Of a stretch of 37,588 bases of DNA, positions 6,983-16,097 are shown in pieces. The notes below the pieces were generated by a model. That model was not told where the DNA came from and did not search any database. It worked only from the letters and a program-made list of their open reading frames with translations. Both the position numbers and the translations under genes were made by a program. How positions within the stretch are numbered: the stretch's first letter is position 1; each line of letters begins with the position of its first letter. Source of the DNA: Candidatus Thalassarchaeaceae archaeon (GTDB lineage: Archaea; Thermoplasmatota; Poseidoniia; Poseidoniales; Thalassarchaeaceae); contig JAPYUP010000015.1 in the NCBI GenBank assembly GCA_029940695.1, positions 1-37,588 of the forward strand, in the 5' to 3' direction.

Positions 6983-8533
6983 TCAGGCGAACCACTCGTA
7001 GCGACGCTGGCCCTCGAGTTGACCTTCGCCGCCTATTCCTACCAAGGCGAACTCTCCATTCGGCTTAACCACAGAACGCTTGCGCTTGCCCTTATGCAGG
7101 GCCTCGTAGACCGTTTTGTTAATCGCATGTCGGGTGGACAGTCGATCGAAGAGGTGGAAGCCGGAGGCGATTTCACGCCACTGTTGTTGAACGATTCCCT
7201 CGAAGACCTTGGCCTTGGCGCCCGAGCCGTAACCGCACAGGCCTATCCTTCGGCCACTCATCTCGGTGTTGTCGATGTAGTCGGACTCCATGGCCGACAT
7301 CAACGCGAGGAAGATGGAGCCAGTGTACTGGTTACCAATTAGGCTCGAGGCGCGCTGGGTCTTCTCGATCCTCTCGTCTACGAACAAGAGGAACTCCTCA
7401 GTCTTGGAAATCCGCCTGCGGTATACGTCGTTCGCACTCTCGAACTCCTCCAAGCCTTTGGGAGTGTCTGGGAAGTCTCCTGGCAAGGGCTCTTGGCCGA
7501 TCTCATCGGTAATCTTCTCCCACATTGGCAGGTGCCTGCGGTCATGTCGGAAGACGTCCGGGAACATTCTCTTGCCTTGGAAGGCATAGGGAAGATGCAC
7601 TATGATTCTACTCCACTGGTTGGTGAGAATCTCATCCGTCTTTGGATCGTACCTACCCTCTGCAATTGACTTGGAACGGAAGTCGATGAAAGCCTGCTTC
7701 ACGGACTCGGAGTAGCACCGATTCGAGAATTGTCCGTCGAAAACAGGGGTGTCCTTGTGAATCATCAACTTCTCGTTTTCGAACAGTACGTCGTTCTTCT
7801 TGCTGGAGCGTGGAAGGTACTTCAGAATCTTCTCAGCGAGGTTCGCCTTGATGCTCTCCCCTGACTCTCTGGCGAGGTCCAAGACGTTCTCGATCACGGT
7901 ACGGGTATCGACCTCGCGTCGGGGTTTGAAGAAGTCGTGTACGGGCATGGTGGAAACCCCCCATATATCTGGAATAATCAGCAACCTTGGGTTGTGACTA
8001 ATCAAAATCGCACCCCCGCCCGCTCCTTGGGTGTATTCCCCGGACGATCCGAGATCGTACTTGGCATTGTCAGCAAACACGACGATTCCAATCCTATTGC
8101 GTTCCTCTCCACCACGGGCCGACCAGTCTAGCGTGTTGTGCATAGCATCCACGGCCCCGATGCAAGCGAAGGTGAGATCGACGACGTCGCAGTTCCTGAA
8201 GCAGTCATCCCCATAGGTCGGGGCGTAGCGTTGCTCGAGCATGTCCATGATGTAGGTAGCAGTTGGCTTGGCGCCGTCAAGGGCTGACTCGGTTCCAAGG
8301 TAGATTCTGCCAATTGAAGACGGGTCCAAGTCGTTCCTGTCGATTAGGCGAGAAACAGCATTGGCCCCCATAGTGGCCGTATCCTCATGGACATCGGGGA
8401 TGGACATCGCTGAGAGGCCGAGCCCTCTGTTGAGCTTACCGAAGTCAGTACCGCGAAGCTTCGCGAAGTCCTTCATGTCGAAGTACAGACGTGGAAAGTG
8501 AATCGCGATGTCATCTATACCGACCTCTGCCAT
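6983..8533 (-). CDS. Hydroxymethylglutaryl-CoA synthase, long form
   Basis: This 516-residue thiolase-fold enzyme condenses acetyl-CoA with acetoacetyl-CoA to HMG-CoA, the second committed step to mevalonate and archaeal isoprenoid lipids. The expected catalytic residues are Glu82 in LGTESA, nucleophile Cys124 in TFACIGA, and His313 in VHLPYAFQGKRM. The C-terminal GNQYTGS motif starts at Gly400. Most archaeal HMG-CoA synthases are about 350 residues and sit beside thiolase and DUF35 genes. This one has a roughly 70-residue insertion between His313 and the GNQYTGS motif plus extra sequence in the middle, and stands alone. In length it is nearer eukaryotic and some bacterial enzymes. The ATG at 8533 immediately precedes the conserved first strand (VGIDDIAIHFP). 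Confidence 0.9.
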   Translation of the reverse strand: MAEVGIDDIAIHFPRLYFDMKDFAKLRGTDFGKLNRGLGLSAMSIPDVHEDTATMGANAVSRLIDRNDLDPSSIGRIYLGTESALDGAKPTATYIMDMLEQRYAPTYGDDCFRNCDVVDLTFACIGAVDAMHNTLDWSARGGEERNRIGIVVFADNAKYDLGSSGEYTQGAGGGAILISHNPRLLIIPDIWGVSTMPVHDFFKPRREVDTRTVIENVLDLARESGESIKANLAEKILKYLPRSSKKNDVLFENEKLMIHKDTPVFDGQFSNRCYSESVKQAFIDFRSKSIAEGRYDPKTDEILTNQWSRIIVHLPYAFQGKRMFPDVFRHDRRHLPMWEKITDEIGQEPLPGDFPDTPKGLEEFESANDVYRRRISKTEEFLLFVDERIEKTQRASSLIGNQYTGSIFLALMSAMESDYIDNTEMSGRRIGLCGYGSGAKAKVFEGIVQQQWREIASGFHLFDRLSTRHAINKTVYEALHKGKRKRSVVKPNGEFALVGIGGEGQLEGQRRYEWFA

Positions 8534-8618
8534 GGCACACGCCCCTGATTATTCGGAATTAGACTACATTAAGAGTGCTGTCCCTGCACGGAAATAATGA
8601 ATGACGAATGAAACTGCA

Positions 8619-9737
8619 CTACTGAGAGCCAGTAATTTGGGCCATTGCGGAGAGCAGTTCACTGTTGGACTTATAATGGTCTGAAAGTGGTGAGAGGACC
8701 TCGACTAGGCCATCGGTGATTGCCATCTTGGCATCGTATGGGTGTATCTCGCCACTTCCGACAGCCTCCACGAAGGAGTCCAAGTCGGTCCACGCGGATT
8801 GCTTGCCGTACTCCGGCTTCGGATTCACTATTATCTTGCCCTTAATAGGTAATACAAAGTGCCTAGCGATTTCAAAAACAGGGGATTCGGGATTTCCGAT
8901 TCCTAGGAAGGCCCCCTTCATCTTCCTGCGGATTTCGTCTTCGTCGTCGTGTAGTAGTATGGCATTGTTAGGGCTCGATTTTGACATCTTGTGGTCGAAC
9001 GATTCCATCCGGCCCCCCGAACCCCCAAGTCCGGATAGCATAGGGGTGTGTATACAGGTCGCCTTCGTCCAGCCTTGGCGGTCAGCGACCTCCCGCATGT
9101 ACATGTGCGCCTTGCGCTGGTCCATGCCTCCGAACGCGATATCGACCTCGAGCTCGAAGATGTCGGCGGCCTGCAAGGCCGGGTAGTAGAACGCTGCGAG
9201 ATCGTGGTCAGACGAGGCTTCGTCCCTCCCCATGATGCTGAAAGTCCTGCGCACCCTCGATAGGCTCATGTTCTTTGAGCATCGAAGCACGCGTTCCCAG
9301 TACTTTCCCGAATCCATGACCTCGGAGGCGCTGAGGAACCGAAGTTGGCCTGGGCCTTCGCCCTCCTCCGGGCTGTCGAGCAAAACACGGAACACCTCCG
9401 TCATGTACTCGCCAGCCAATGCAATCTTGTCCATGTCGCGGTTGAACTTGTCATTGACCCAAGCATGCCAGTCTGCGAGCAGGATAATGACATTGACACC
9501 CTCATCAAGCATGTTTCGTATAGTGTCCGCAAGGATGACATATCCTAGATGAGCCGTGCCGCTCGGCTCGATTCCGATGTAGGCGACGAGTTGTTCGTCG
9601 CCAGAGTGGCTAGGGTCACCTGCGAGTACCGAGATGACGTGATCGGCGCCGACCACTTCGTCGCAGCCAGCGAACATCCGCTCCAGTCGAGAGCTCGCTG
9701 CCTCGTCTAGCATCGAGTGGGGGTCTTCCTTTGGCAT
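8619..9737 (-). CDS. tyrS: Tyrosyl-tRNA synthetase, archaeal type
   Basis: This 372-residue class I synthetase charges tRNA-Tyr. It has the class I signatures HLGY (63-66, the HIGH motif) and KMSKS (250-254). The amino-acid pocket favours tyrosine over tryptophan: YIGIEPSG (53-60) supplies the tyrosine at the pocket entrance. The helix YYPALQAADIF (184-194) carries the Tyr/Gln/Asp triad that in the Methanocaldococcus enzyme contacts the substrate hydroxyl, followed by GGMDQRKAHM. It is somewhat longer than typical archaeal TyrRS (about 310-330 residues), with extra N-terminal sequence and a 20-residue acidic insertion near 121-131. The upstream minus-strand gene (9747-10259) ends 9 bases before it, so both are probably one transcript. 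Confidence 0.92.
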   Translation of the reverse strand: MPKEDPHSMLDEAASSRLERMFAGCDEVVGADHVISVLAGDPSHSGDEQLVAYIGIEPSGTAHLGYVILADTIRNMLDEGVNVIILLADWHAWVNDKFNRDMDKIALAGEYMTEVFRVLLDSPEEGEGPGQLRFLSASEVMDSGKYWERVLRCSKNMSLSRVRRTFSIMGRDEASSDHDLAAFYYPALQAADIFELEVDIAFGGMDQRKAHMYMREVADRQGWTKATCIHTPMLSGLGGSGGRMESFDHKMSKSSPNNAILLHDDEDEIRRKMKGAFLGIGNPESPVFEIARHFVLPIKGKIIVNPKPEYGKQSAWTDLDSFVEAVGSGEIHPYDAKMAITDGLVEVLSPLSDHYKSNSELLSAMAQITGSQ

Positions 9738-9746
9738 TGTCTACCT

Positions 9747-10259
9747 CTAATTGAACAATTTGTTCAGTTTCCCAGCGCGGCCAGCGGCCTTGGTATTGTC
9801 GTTCGAGGCGAGCAATGTCTCAATCTCCTTGATGAGAGAATTTGCCTGGGAGATCTTGTCCTCAGGGATGCCTTCGGTCATCTCCATGAAGTGCCTAGTT
9901 GCAGAAATTGCGGACTTAGCTTTAGTTGCCTTCTTGGCCCAATCCTTCGCCTTGTCTCCACGCTTCTTGGAGTTGTATCCGGTTGCCTGATCGAGGAATT
10001 TGGTCCAACGCTTCCGTGCGTCCATTGCGGCCTTCATAGCATCGGGATCGTCGAAGTCCGGAGGCACGTTTGTGATGTCCACAATGAGGGCCCCATTCTC
10101 GTATCTAGCTTCGATAGCCGTCATGATTCCGTGTGAAGCGTTCACGGAGTTCTCGTCGGGGGCCTCGACGTTGTCGAAGAATTCACGCGCAAGCTCACCA
10201 AGGCCGCCATTCGCAGCCACGTCCTTCACAAGCCCCCTGCGTACGTCGAATCTCTCCAT
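9747..10259 (-). CDS. Small conserved protein, possible DUF5611-type
   Basis: This protein of about 170 residues has no catalytic motif that I recognise. Its N-terminal part (MERFDVRRGLVKDV, then a helix with ELAREFF) is followed by strands with IEARYENGALIVDITN. A segment with FLDQATGYNSKKR then leads into a lysine/alanine-rich helical tail (about 110-170). The pattern of an arginine-glycine start and a TGY..KKR motif reminds me of DUF5611, a family I associate with Thermoplasmata, but this is from memory. The ATG at 10259 is preferred over the upstream TTG at 10289 because the homologous-looking region begins there. It is directly upstream of tyrS on the same strand, separated by 9 bases, so co-transcription is likely. 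Confidence 0.6.
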   Translation of the reverse strand: MERFDVRRGLVKDVAANGGLGELAREFFDNVEAPDENSVNASHGIMTAIEARYENGALIVDITNVPPDFDDPDAMKAAMDARKRWTKFLDQATGYNSKKRGDKAKDWAKKATKAKSAISATRHFMEMTEGIPEDKISQANSLIKEIETLLASNDNTKAAGRAGKLNKLFN

Positions 10260-10357
10260 AGACTCGCCACGAGGCAGGCGCCACTTCAATGCTGCCGACC
10301 TGCGGCGTCCTTGAGGTATGTAGAACGGCTAAACGGACGAGACGGGTCCGGGCGATA

Positions 10358-11575
10358 ATGACCGGGGGCGTGAGGAGTAGGCTAGTCGTCGGTGTCATCG
10401 TCTTGTTCCTATTGCCAATAGTTTCTGGTGACTCCGCAGTCGAGCTAGGGGAAGTGGTGAGGCTCGGGGAAGTGGATTTGGGGCTCGAGGGCGCCACAAT
10501 CTCCCCTGACGGTGAAATCGTCATCGCGCACGGTGCGGACTCGTCAATCTTCCTGATCGAGGCGTCCCGACCCCAAGCACACTCGAAATTGATCTGGGAT
10601 GGCAGCGAGACGTTACTGGATGCGGACTTCCACCCAGGAGGACAGACGGCCTTCATCGTGGGGGATGAGGGTGTTGTCCTGAGATTCACCAGAGCCGATA
10701 GCGCAATTGGTAGTGCTGGTGGCGAGTTGTACTTTGGAGAGACCAAACTCAGAGCCGTGTCATGGAACGCCGATGGCTCATGGGCCTACATAGGAGGGGA
10801 GCTGGGATGGATTTGGAGAGCCCGGGGCCTAGAAGGCGGTGGCATGGAGGTACACCCGATAGAAGGAAGGGGGACTAGCGACGTCAATGGGATTGCATGC
10901 CTGGAGAGCATCAACATGTGCATCGTCTCGACGAGCGTCGATGGAATTGGAGTCATAGACGCTGATCACGAACTCCATTGGATTGGGGGAACGGGGTACC
11001 CTTGGATTGATGCGACCTGCCCGAGCAAAGGAGAGCACGCCTGCGTCGTAATCTCGAACGACAAGAACATCGCCACCGTCGATCTCGATGTTAGTGATAC
11101 CTCAGCATCCAAAGTCAGTATTGTGCAGCTTCAAGACGTCGATGGCCAGTTCAACGGAATCACCGAGCAGTCCGATGGAAAATCAATAGTCACCATCGTT
11201 CCGTATTCCATGATAGAGCACGACTTGTTTCTGAGGCTATCTTTCCCCTGGTTGGAGAACGCCGATGCTGTAAGTTACGACCCTGCCATCGCTGGCGAGC
11301 GCCTAGTAGCCACATGGGCAACGAGCGAGTACACGGGTTGGGTACTCACGAGTACGGGCACCGTCATCGCGTTCAGCCCATCCCCGGGTGACCGAACGGG
11401 AGGAATATTGGGAATCTGGATGGGAGTATTGATTGTCGGAAGCGCCATCGGGATAATTCTGAGCCTGATTGTTAGTTCTTCTCCAAGGCTCAGTATGTGG
11501 TTGACAATGAGGGTGGGTAGCGAGGAAGAGCGGAGGGGGGCGCGGCGTGAGCAGCGTCGAAAAGACAGACGATGA
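10358..11575 (+). CDS. Secreted, membrane-anchored beta-propeller-like protein
   Basis: This protein of about 405 residues starts with a signal peptide (basic SRLVVG, then a hydrophobic run to VSGDSA). It ends with one membrane helix (about 365-387, GIWMGVLIVGSAIGI) and a strongly basic cytosolic tail (RRGARREQRRKDRR). The body is a string of short beta-strand units with WD-like spacing, for example GATISPDGEIVIAHG, DADFHPGGQTAFIVG and AVSWNADGSWAYIGG. This suggests a propeller displayed outside the cell. Such domains bind ligands or partner proteins; no catalytic residues are evident. The ATG at 10358 is chosen because it directly precedes the signal peptide. It is followed by glutaryl-CoA dehydrogenase on the same strand, with no obvious functional link. 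Confidence 0.72.
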   Translation: MTGGVRSRLVVGVIVLFLLPIVSGDSAVELGEVVRLGEVDLGLEGATISPDGEIVIAHGADSSIFLIEASRPQAHSKLIWDGSETLLDADFHPGGQTAFIVGDEGVVLRFTRADSAIGSAGGELYFGETKLRAVSWNADGSWAYIGGELGWIWRARGLEGGGMEVHPIEGRGTSDVNGIACLESINMCIVSTSVDGIGVIDADHELHWIGGTGYPWIDATCPSKGEHACVVISNDKNIATVDLDVSDTSASKVSIVQLQDVDGQFNGITEQSDGKSIVTIVPYSMIEHDLFLRLSFPWLENADAVSYDPAIAGERLVATWATSEYTGWVLTSTGTVIAFSPSPGDRTGGILGIWMGVLIVGSAIGIILSLIVSSSPRLSMWLTMRVGSEEERRGARREQRRKDRR

Positions 11576-11626
11576 GGTAACGTGCATAGTTTGATGAGGG
11601 CATCACCTTCGGAAAGGACGAGAAGT

Positions 11627-12799
11627 ATGGCATACGAGGCCTTGGACTTCTACGATATCGATTCACTGCTGACCGACGAGGAGCGGATGGTCCGCGATGC
11701 AGTCCGAGACTGGGTCGACGAGAACGTCATACCTAACATCGAGAAGGCCTGCAGAGACGAGGTATTCTCCGACCAGTGGCGCGTCGATCTGGGTGAGATG
11801 GGTGTGCTAGGAGCTCCTCTCGAAGGCTACGGCTGCCCCGGGCTGTCTTACATCGCGTACGGCTTGATCTGCCAAGAGCTTGAGCGGGGAGACAGCGGCG
11901 TGCGCTCGTTCGCGAGCGTACAGGGCTCGCTTGCCATGTACCCGATCTGGGACTTCGGCAGCGAGGAGCAGAAGAACCACTACTTACCCAAGATGCACGC
12001 TGGCGAGTGGATCGGCTGCTTCGGCCTGACCGAGCCAGACTACGGCTCCAACGCAGGCGACATGATCACCCGAGCCGAGGACAAGGGGAGCCATTACCTG
12101 CTCAACGGTGCCAAGATGTGGATTACCAATGGCACCATAGCCAATCTAGCAATCGTCTGGGCGAAGCTCGACGGTGTTATCCGCGGTTTCATCGTAGAGA
12201 AGGAAGACCCCGGCTTCACCGCCCCCGAGATGACGGGAAAGCACTCCCTAAAGGCCAGCGTAACCAGCGAACTAGTATTCCAAGACTGCAAGATACCAAA
12301 GGACCGGATTCTTCCTGGTGTGGAGGGGCTGAAGGGGCCGTTAAGCTGCCTCAACAACGCACGATACGGAATCTCCTGGGGGGCAGTGGGTGCGGCCCAG
12401 TCCTGCTTCAGCTCGGCTAGGGAGTACGCGCTCAGCCGAATCCAGTTCGACCACCCCATCGCCTCGTTCCAACTAGTGCAGAACAAACTGGCTTGGATGC
12501 TGCGTGAAATAACCAAGGGTCAGTTGCTGGCATACCACCTCGGCAAGAAGAAGGACGACGGGACCTGGACGCCCGAGCAGATCTCTCTGGCCAAGATGAA
12601 CAACGTCGACATGGCACTCGAGATTGCTCGCATGGCTAGAGATATCCACGGAGCCAATGGAATTCTCGACGAGTATCCCGTGATGCGGCATATGGCGAAT
12701 CTCGAGTCGGTTAAGACCTACGAGGGCACCCATGACATTCACAACCTAATCCTAGGGCGCCACATCACTGGGATTCAGTCGTTCACACGCGAACTCTGA
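11627..12799 (+). CDS. Glutaryl-CoA dehydrogenase
   Basis: This 390-residue FAD enzyme oxidatively decarboxylates glutaryl-CoA to crotonyl-CoA in lysine and tryptophan breakdown. It matches the glutaryl-CoA branch of acyl-CoA dehydrogenases along its length. The DSGVRSFASVQ segment (89-99) has the arginine (Arg93) that contacts the glutaryl carboxylate in characterised enzymes. CFGLTEPDYGS (131-141) and WITNG (165-169) are the FAD-domain signatures. CLNNARYGISWG (241-252) is typical of this subfamily, and TYEGTHDIHNLILGR (364-378) contains the catalytic base Glu366. The ATG at 11627 follows GGAAAGG by about 9 bases; in-frame ATGs at 11582 and 11594 would add a tail absent from the family. EtfB and EtfA follow downstream, the natural electron acceptor. 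Non-decarboxylating variants exist and cannot be excluded. Confidence 0.93.
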   Translation: MAYEALDFYDIDSLLTDEERMVRDAVRDWVDENVIPNIEKACRDEVFSDQWRVDLGEMGVLGAPLEGYGCPGLSYIAYGLICQELERGDSGVRSFASVQGSLAMYPIWDFGSEEQKNHYLPKMHAGEWIGCFGLTEPDYGSNAGDMITRAEDKGSHYLLNGAKMWITNGTIANLAIVWAKLDGVIRGFIVEKEDPGFTAPEMTGKHSLKASVTSELVFQDCKIPKDRILPGVEGLKGPLSCLNNARYGISWGAVGAAQSCFSSAREYALSRIQFDHPIASFQLVQNKLAWMLREITKGQLLAYHLGKKKDDGTWTPEQISLAKMNNVDMALEIARMARDIHGANGILDEYPVMRHMANLESVKTYEGTHDIHNLILGRHITGIQSFTREL

Positions 12800-12841
12800 G
12801 CCCGGGCAATGTGAAACCTCACTGCGAATCTTGATAGAGGA

Positions 12842-13615
12842 ATGGCATTTCCATGTCTCGTGACGATTGCTGTCCTCCTAAAGCAGGTTCCCGACACCAC
12901 GGCCAAGATCTCTGTCTCTGGTGGAAGGGTTGACGAGTCAGCCGTCAGCAAGTGGTCCATGAGTCCCTACGACGAGTACGCTCTCGAAGCCGCACTCCAA
13001 CTGAAGGAGGCCGGTGGAGGCGATATCATTGCCATTACATGCGGCCCCGCTAGGGCTTCGAAGATGCTCACGGATGCTGCAGCCGTTGGTGCTGACACTC
13101 TAATCCACATCCAAGATAACGGAGTAACAGATAGCACCCATGTACAGTCCCTACTGGCAGCAGCGGTCAAGAAATCCGGATCGGATGTGGTACTCTGCGG
13201 GAAGCAGGCTGCCGACACCAATGGGGGTTCGACCGGCCCTGGAGTATCATACCTAATCGGTGCTGCGTGCGTAGGCATGGTTTCGGAGGTGTCTGCTGAG
13301 GGAGATGGTTTCGTCGCCCTGCGAGCTAGCCCGACGGGCAATGAACGGGTCGCAGTATCCAGACCCTGCCTCTTCACCTTCGACAAAGGGACCACAGAGC
13401 TGCGCCGACCTAACGTGCGCGGGATAATGATGGCCAAGAAGAAGCAGGCTGAAACCGTGACCCCAGAGGATCTAGGAGTGACAATAGGGGCTTCTTCCGT
13501 TTCATTGCAGTCTCACCTCCCCCCTCCTGTCAAACCGCCTGGGCAGAAGTTCGATGGGGCTGATTCTGTGGCCACTGTCGTCGCAAAACTTCGTGATGAG
13601 GCCAATGTAATTTGA
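12842..13615 (+). CDS. etfB: Electron transfer flavoprotein beta subunit
   Basis: This 257-residue protein is the AMP-binding beta subunit of ETF, which accepts electrons from acyl-CoA dehydrogenases. The family pattern is visible from the N-terminal IAVLLKQVPDT through SPYDEYALEAALQLKE, ITCGPARASKMLTDAAAVGAD and the conserved DVVLCGKQAADTNGGSTGP segment. It also has the C-terminal KKKQAETVTPEDLG region. The start ATG at 12842 gives the usual N-terminus with a short extension; the gap from glutaryl-CoA dehydrogenase is 42 bases. The etfA gene begins 9 bases after its stop, so the two subunits are co-translated. Its position immediately after glutaryl-CoA dehydrogenase supports a catabolic rather than bifurcating ETF, but that distinction is inference. 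Confidence 0.94.
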   Translation: MAFPCLVTIAVLLKQVPDTTAKISVSGGRVDESAVSKWSMSPYDEYALEAALQLKEAGGGDIIAITCGPARASKMLTDAAAVGADTLIHIQDNGVTDSTHVQSLLAAAVKKSGSDVVLCGKQAADTNGGSTGPGVSYLIGAACVGMVSEVSAEGDGFVALRASPTGNERVAVSRPCLFTFDKGTTELRRPNVRGIMMAKKKQAETVTPEDLGVTIGASSVSLQSHLPPPVKPPGQKFDGADSVATVVAKLRDEANVI

Positions 13616-13624
13616 GGTGCTAGT

Positions 13625-14554
13625 ATGGACGTGACAATCATCGCAGAAACCACCGCGGATGACCTTCACCCGGTAACATCACAACTCGTCGGTGCCGCTA
13701 TTGCCATCGGCGGAACGCCTACGGTACTATGCCCGGGTGGAACCGGGGCGGCCACTGCTGCTTCTATCAAAGGGGTTGCCAAGGTTATCGGTGTCGAAGG
13801 GGACTGCTTCGGCACCTTTGACAGCAGTGCTTGGGCGGCTGCCCTCAACCCACTCGCCTCCGACGGGGTCATCCTAGCCGCCTCGGCACCATCAGGGAGA
13901 GAGGTCGCAGCGCAGATAGCAGCTATGCGCGGCATCCCAATCTTACAGGATGCGATAGGACTCGAAGCTGGCATCACCGTCACAAGGAGCATCTACTCAG
14001 GCAAGGCGATCGAGACGGTGACTGTCTCTGCTCCCTGCGCTCTGACCGTGAGGCCGAATGCCTTCGAGGCAGCGGGTGACGGCGGGAATGCAGACGTCTC
14101 TACCGTCAATCAATCCTCCGATGTCGGCGTCGCAGTCCGGGAGGCCATCGCCAAGGCCAGTGAAAGGCTCGATGTGGCAGAAGCGGACATTATTATCTCC
14201 GGTGGGAGAGGAATGGGGGATCCATCGAACTTCGCCCATCTCTACGAGGTCGCGGATGTCATCGGCGCCGCGGTAGGGGCCAGTAGGGCGGCGGTAGACA
14301 CTTGGGGCGAGATTCCCCACAGCATGCAGGTCGGTCAAACTGGAAAGACAGTAAACCCCAGCCTGTACATCGCGGTTGGCATCAGCGGCGCGATTCAGCA
14401 CCTTGCCGGAATGCGTTCAAGCAAGTTCATAGTGGCAATCAACAAGGACCCGGACGCGCCAATATTCGGAGTTGCCGACTATGGAATCGTCTCCACATGG
14501 GAAGAGGCACTGCCAGTCCTAAAGGAGGAACTCTCTAGCCTTCTCTCAAACTGA
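13625..14554 (+). CDS. etfA: Electron transfer flavoprotein alpha subunit
   Basis: This 309-residue protein is the FAD-binding alpha subunit of ETF. The C-terminal FAD domain is complete: SGGRGMGD (192-199), the GQTGKTVNPSLYIAVGISG segment (237-255) followed by QHLAGM, and AINKDPDAPIFGVADYGIV (271-289). The N-terminal domain, needed for the complex with EtfB, has the usual IIAETTADDLHPV start. With EtfB it would receive electrons from the two acyl-CoA dehydrogenases in this window. These would go to an ETF:quinone oxidoreductase, which is not encoded here. The ATG at 13625 lies 9 bases after the etfB stop and follows GAGGTGC. It converges with purF, separated by 3 bases. Confidence 0.94.
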   Translation: MDVTIIAETTADDLHPVTSQLVGAAIAIGGTPTVLCPGGTGAATAASIKGVAKVIGVEGDCFGTFDSSAWAAALNPLASDGVILAASAPSGREVAAQIAAMRGIPILQDAIGLEAGITVTRSIYSGKAIETVTVSAPCALTVRPNAFEAAGDGGNADVSTVNQSSDVGVAVREAIAKASERLDVAEADIIISGGRGMGDPSNFAHLYEVADVIGAAVGASRAAVDTWGEIPHSMQVGQTGKTVNPSLYIAVGISGAIQHLAGMRSSKFIVAINKDPDAPIFGVADYGIVSTWEEALPVLKEELSSLLSN

Positions 14555-14557
14555 GCC

Positions 14558-16042
14558 CTAAGCCGAGTCGCCTCTGTCTTCCTCAATCATAAGGAGATAG
14601 TCTTCCGTGATACCTCCCGTGACGTATACCCCATCGAAGCAAGAGCAGTCGAAGTTGGCGAGGTCGGTGTCGCCATCACCAAGGCATGCCTCAATGAGAT
14701 CATCGAGCTCCTGGTAGATTAGCCAGTCAGCACCTATTGCCTCACATATCTCATTGACTTCCTTGCCATGTGCTACGTACTCGTTTCGTGCAGGCATGTC
14801 AATCCCGTACACGTTGGGATGGATGATTGGGGGCGATGAGGAGGCGAAGAGGACCTTGGCCGCACCCGCCTCCCTGGCCATCTGGACTATCCTACGAGAG
14901 GTGTTGCCACGCACAATGCTGTCATCAACGATTAGCACTGTCTTGCCTTGGAACTCCTCGTCGATGGTGTTGAGTTTTTTCCTGATTGAATCCTTCCTCA
15001 TCTTCTGTCCGGGCATGATGAAGGTTCGGCCGATGTAGCGATTCTTGACGAAGCCCTCGCGGTATGGGACGTCGAGCGCGCTGGCAAGTCCGAGCGCTGC
15101 AATCCTACCGCTATCCGGAACTGGGATTACGGCTTCGATTCCGTGGTCGGGCATTGACTTGCAAATGCTCCTGGAGAGGGCCTCCCCCATCCTAAGGCGT
15201 GCCGCGTGCACGGAGATTCCATCGATGGTCGAATCCGGTCTAGCGAAGTAGACGTGCTCGAACACACAAGGCGTGTGCACGGGATTCGGATGACAGATTT
15301 TGGAATGGAACGAGCCGTTCATCCTGACTATGACTACTTCTCCGGGAGCGACGTCGCGCTCGGGCTCAAATCCAAGTGCCTTGCACGCAACGCTCTCCGA
15401 GGCTACTAGGTACTCTGAAAAGCCATCAGCATCGTTCTTTCCTATGAAAAGCGGCCTGATGCCGTTCGGGTCACGGAACGCCACCAATCCCCAACCCGTT
15501 ACTAGGCAAACGACGCTGTAGCTGCCTTCAGCCCTAATGTGCGTTCGCTCGACCGCGCGGAAGACGTCGTCCTCAGATAGCGCCCCCATGCCTCCGGGCC
15601 GACCGTTGACTGAACGCTGTATCTCGGCGGCGAAGAGGTTGAGCAGAGCCTCTGAGTCAGAGCTTGTGTTGATTCGTCGGTGATCGTACTCCAAGAGGCC
15701 ACTAATGATATCAGCCGTGTTGTTTAGATTGCCGTTGTGGGCGATGCTCACGCCAAACGGGGTATTGGTGTAGAACGGCTGAGCCTCGGCGGCCGAGTTG
15801 GATCCAGCAGTGGGGTATCTAACGTGGCCGATACCCATTGAACCAAGCAGTTTCCCCATATGCCTCCCCCTGAACACATCGCGGACTAGCCCCTTGGCCC
15901 TACGGTGACAAATGTTGTCAGAATCGCTGGTCACGATGCCCGCTGCGTCCTGCCCCCTGTGCTGGAGCACAAGGAGAGCATCGTAGAGCGACGTGGCCAC
16001 TTGGGAGTCCGGGTTCCCCACAATCCCGATGATGCCGCACAT
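14558..16042 (-). CDS. purF: Amidophosphoribosyltransferase (glutamine PRPP amidotransferase)
   Basis: This 494-residue enzyme catalyses the first step of purine synthesis, making phosphoribosylamine from PRPP and glutamine. Cys2 in MCGIIG becomes the N-terminal nucleophile after methionine removal, so the start must be at 16042 even though the frame stays open upstream. The glutaminase domain has HRGQDAAGI (28-36) and AHNGNLNN (101-108). The phosphoribosyltransferase domain has VLIVDDSIVRGNTSRR (369-384), the PRPP-binding loop. The SCFDGVYVTGG end (about 467-477) is characteristic. It is preceded on the same strand by ribosomal protein L37e with a 55-base gap and probably shares its transcript. 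Confidence 0.96.
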   Translation of the reverse strand: MCGIIGIVGNPDSQVATSLYDALLVLQHRGQDAAGIVTSDSDNICHRRAKGLVRDVFRGRHMGKLLGSMGIGHVRYPTAGSNSAAEAQPFYTNTPFGVSIAHNGNLNNTADIISGLLEYDHRRINTSSDSEALLNLFAAEIQRSVNGRPGGMGALSEDDVFRAVERTHIRAEGSYSVVCLVTGWGLVAFRDPNGIRPLFIGKNDADGFSEYLVASESVACKALGFEPERDVAPGEVVIVRMNGSFHSKICHPNPVHTPCVFEHVYFARPDSTIDGISVHAARLRMGEALSRSICKSMPDHGIEAVIPVPDSGRIAALGLASALDVPYREGFVKNRYIGRTFIMPGQKMRKDSIRKKLNTIDEEFQGKTVLIVDDSIVRGNTSRRIVQMAREAGAAKVLFASSSPPIIHPNVYGIDMPARNEYVAHGKEVNEICEAIGADWLIYQELDDLIEACLGDGDTDLANFDCSCFDGVYVTGGITEDYLLMIEEDRGDSA

Positions 16043-16097
16043 CGGATTCCGTCGGGTCCTCCGGTAATAGGCAAATAGCAGTTCCGAGATGGTGGGC

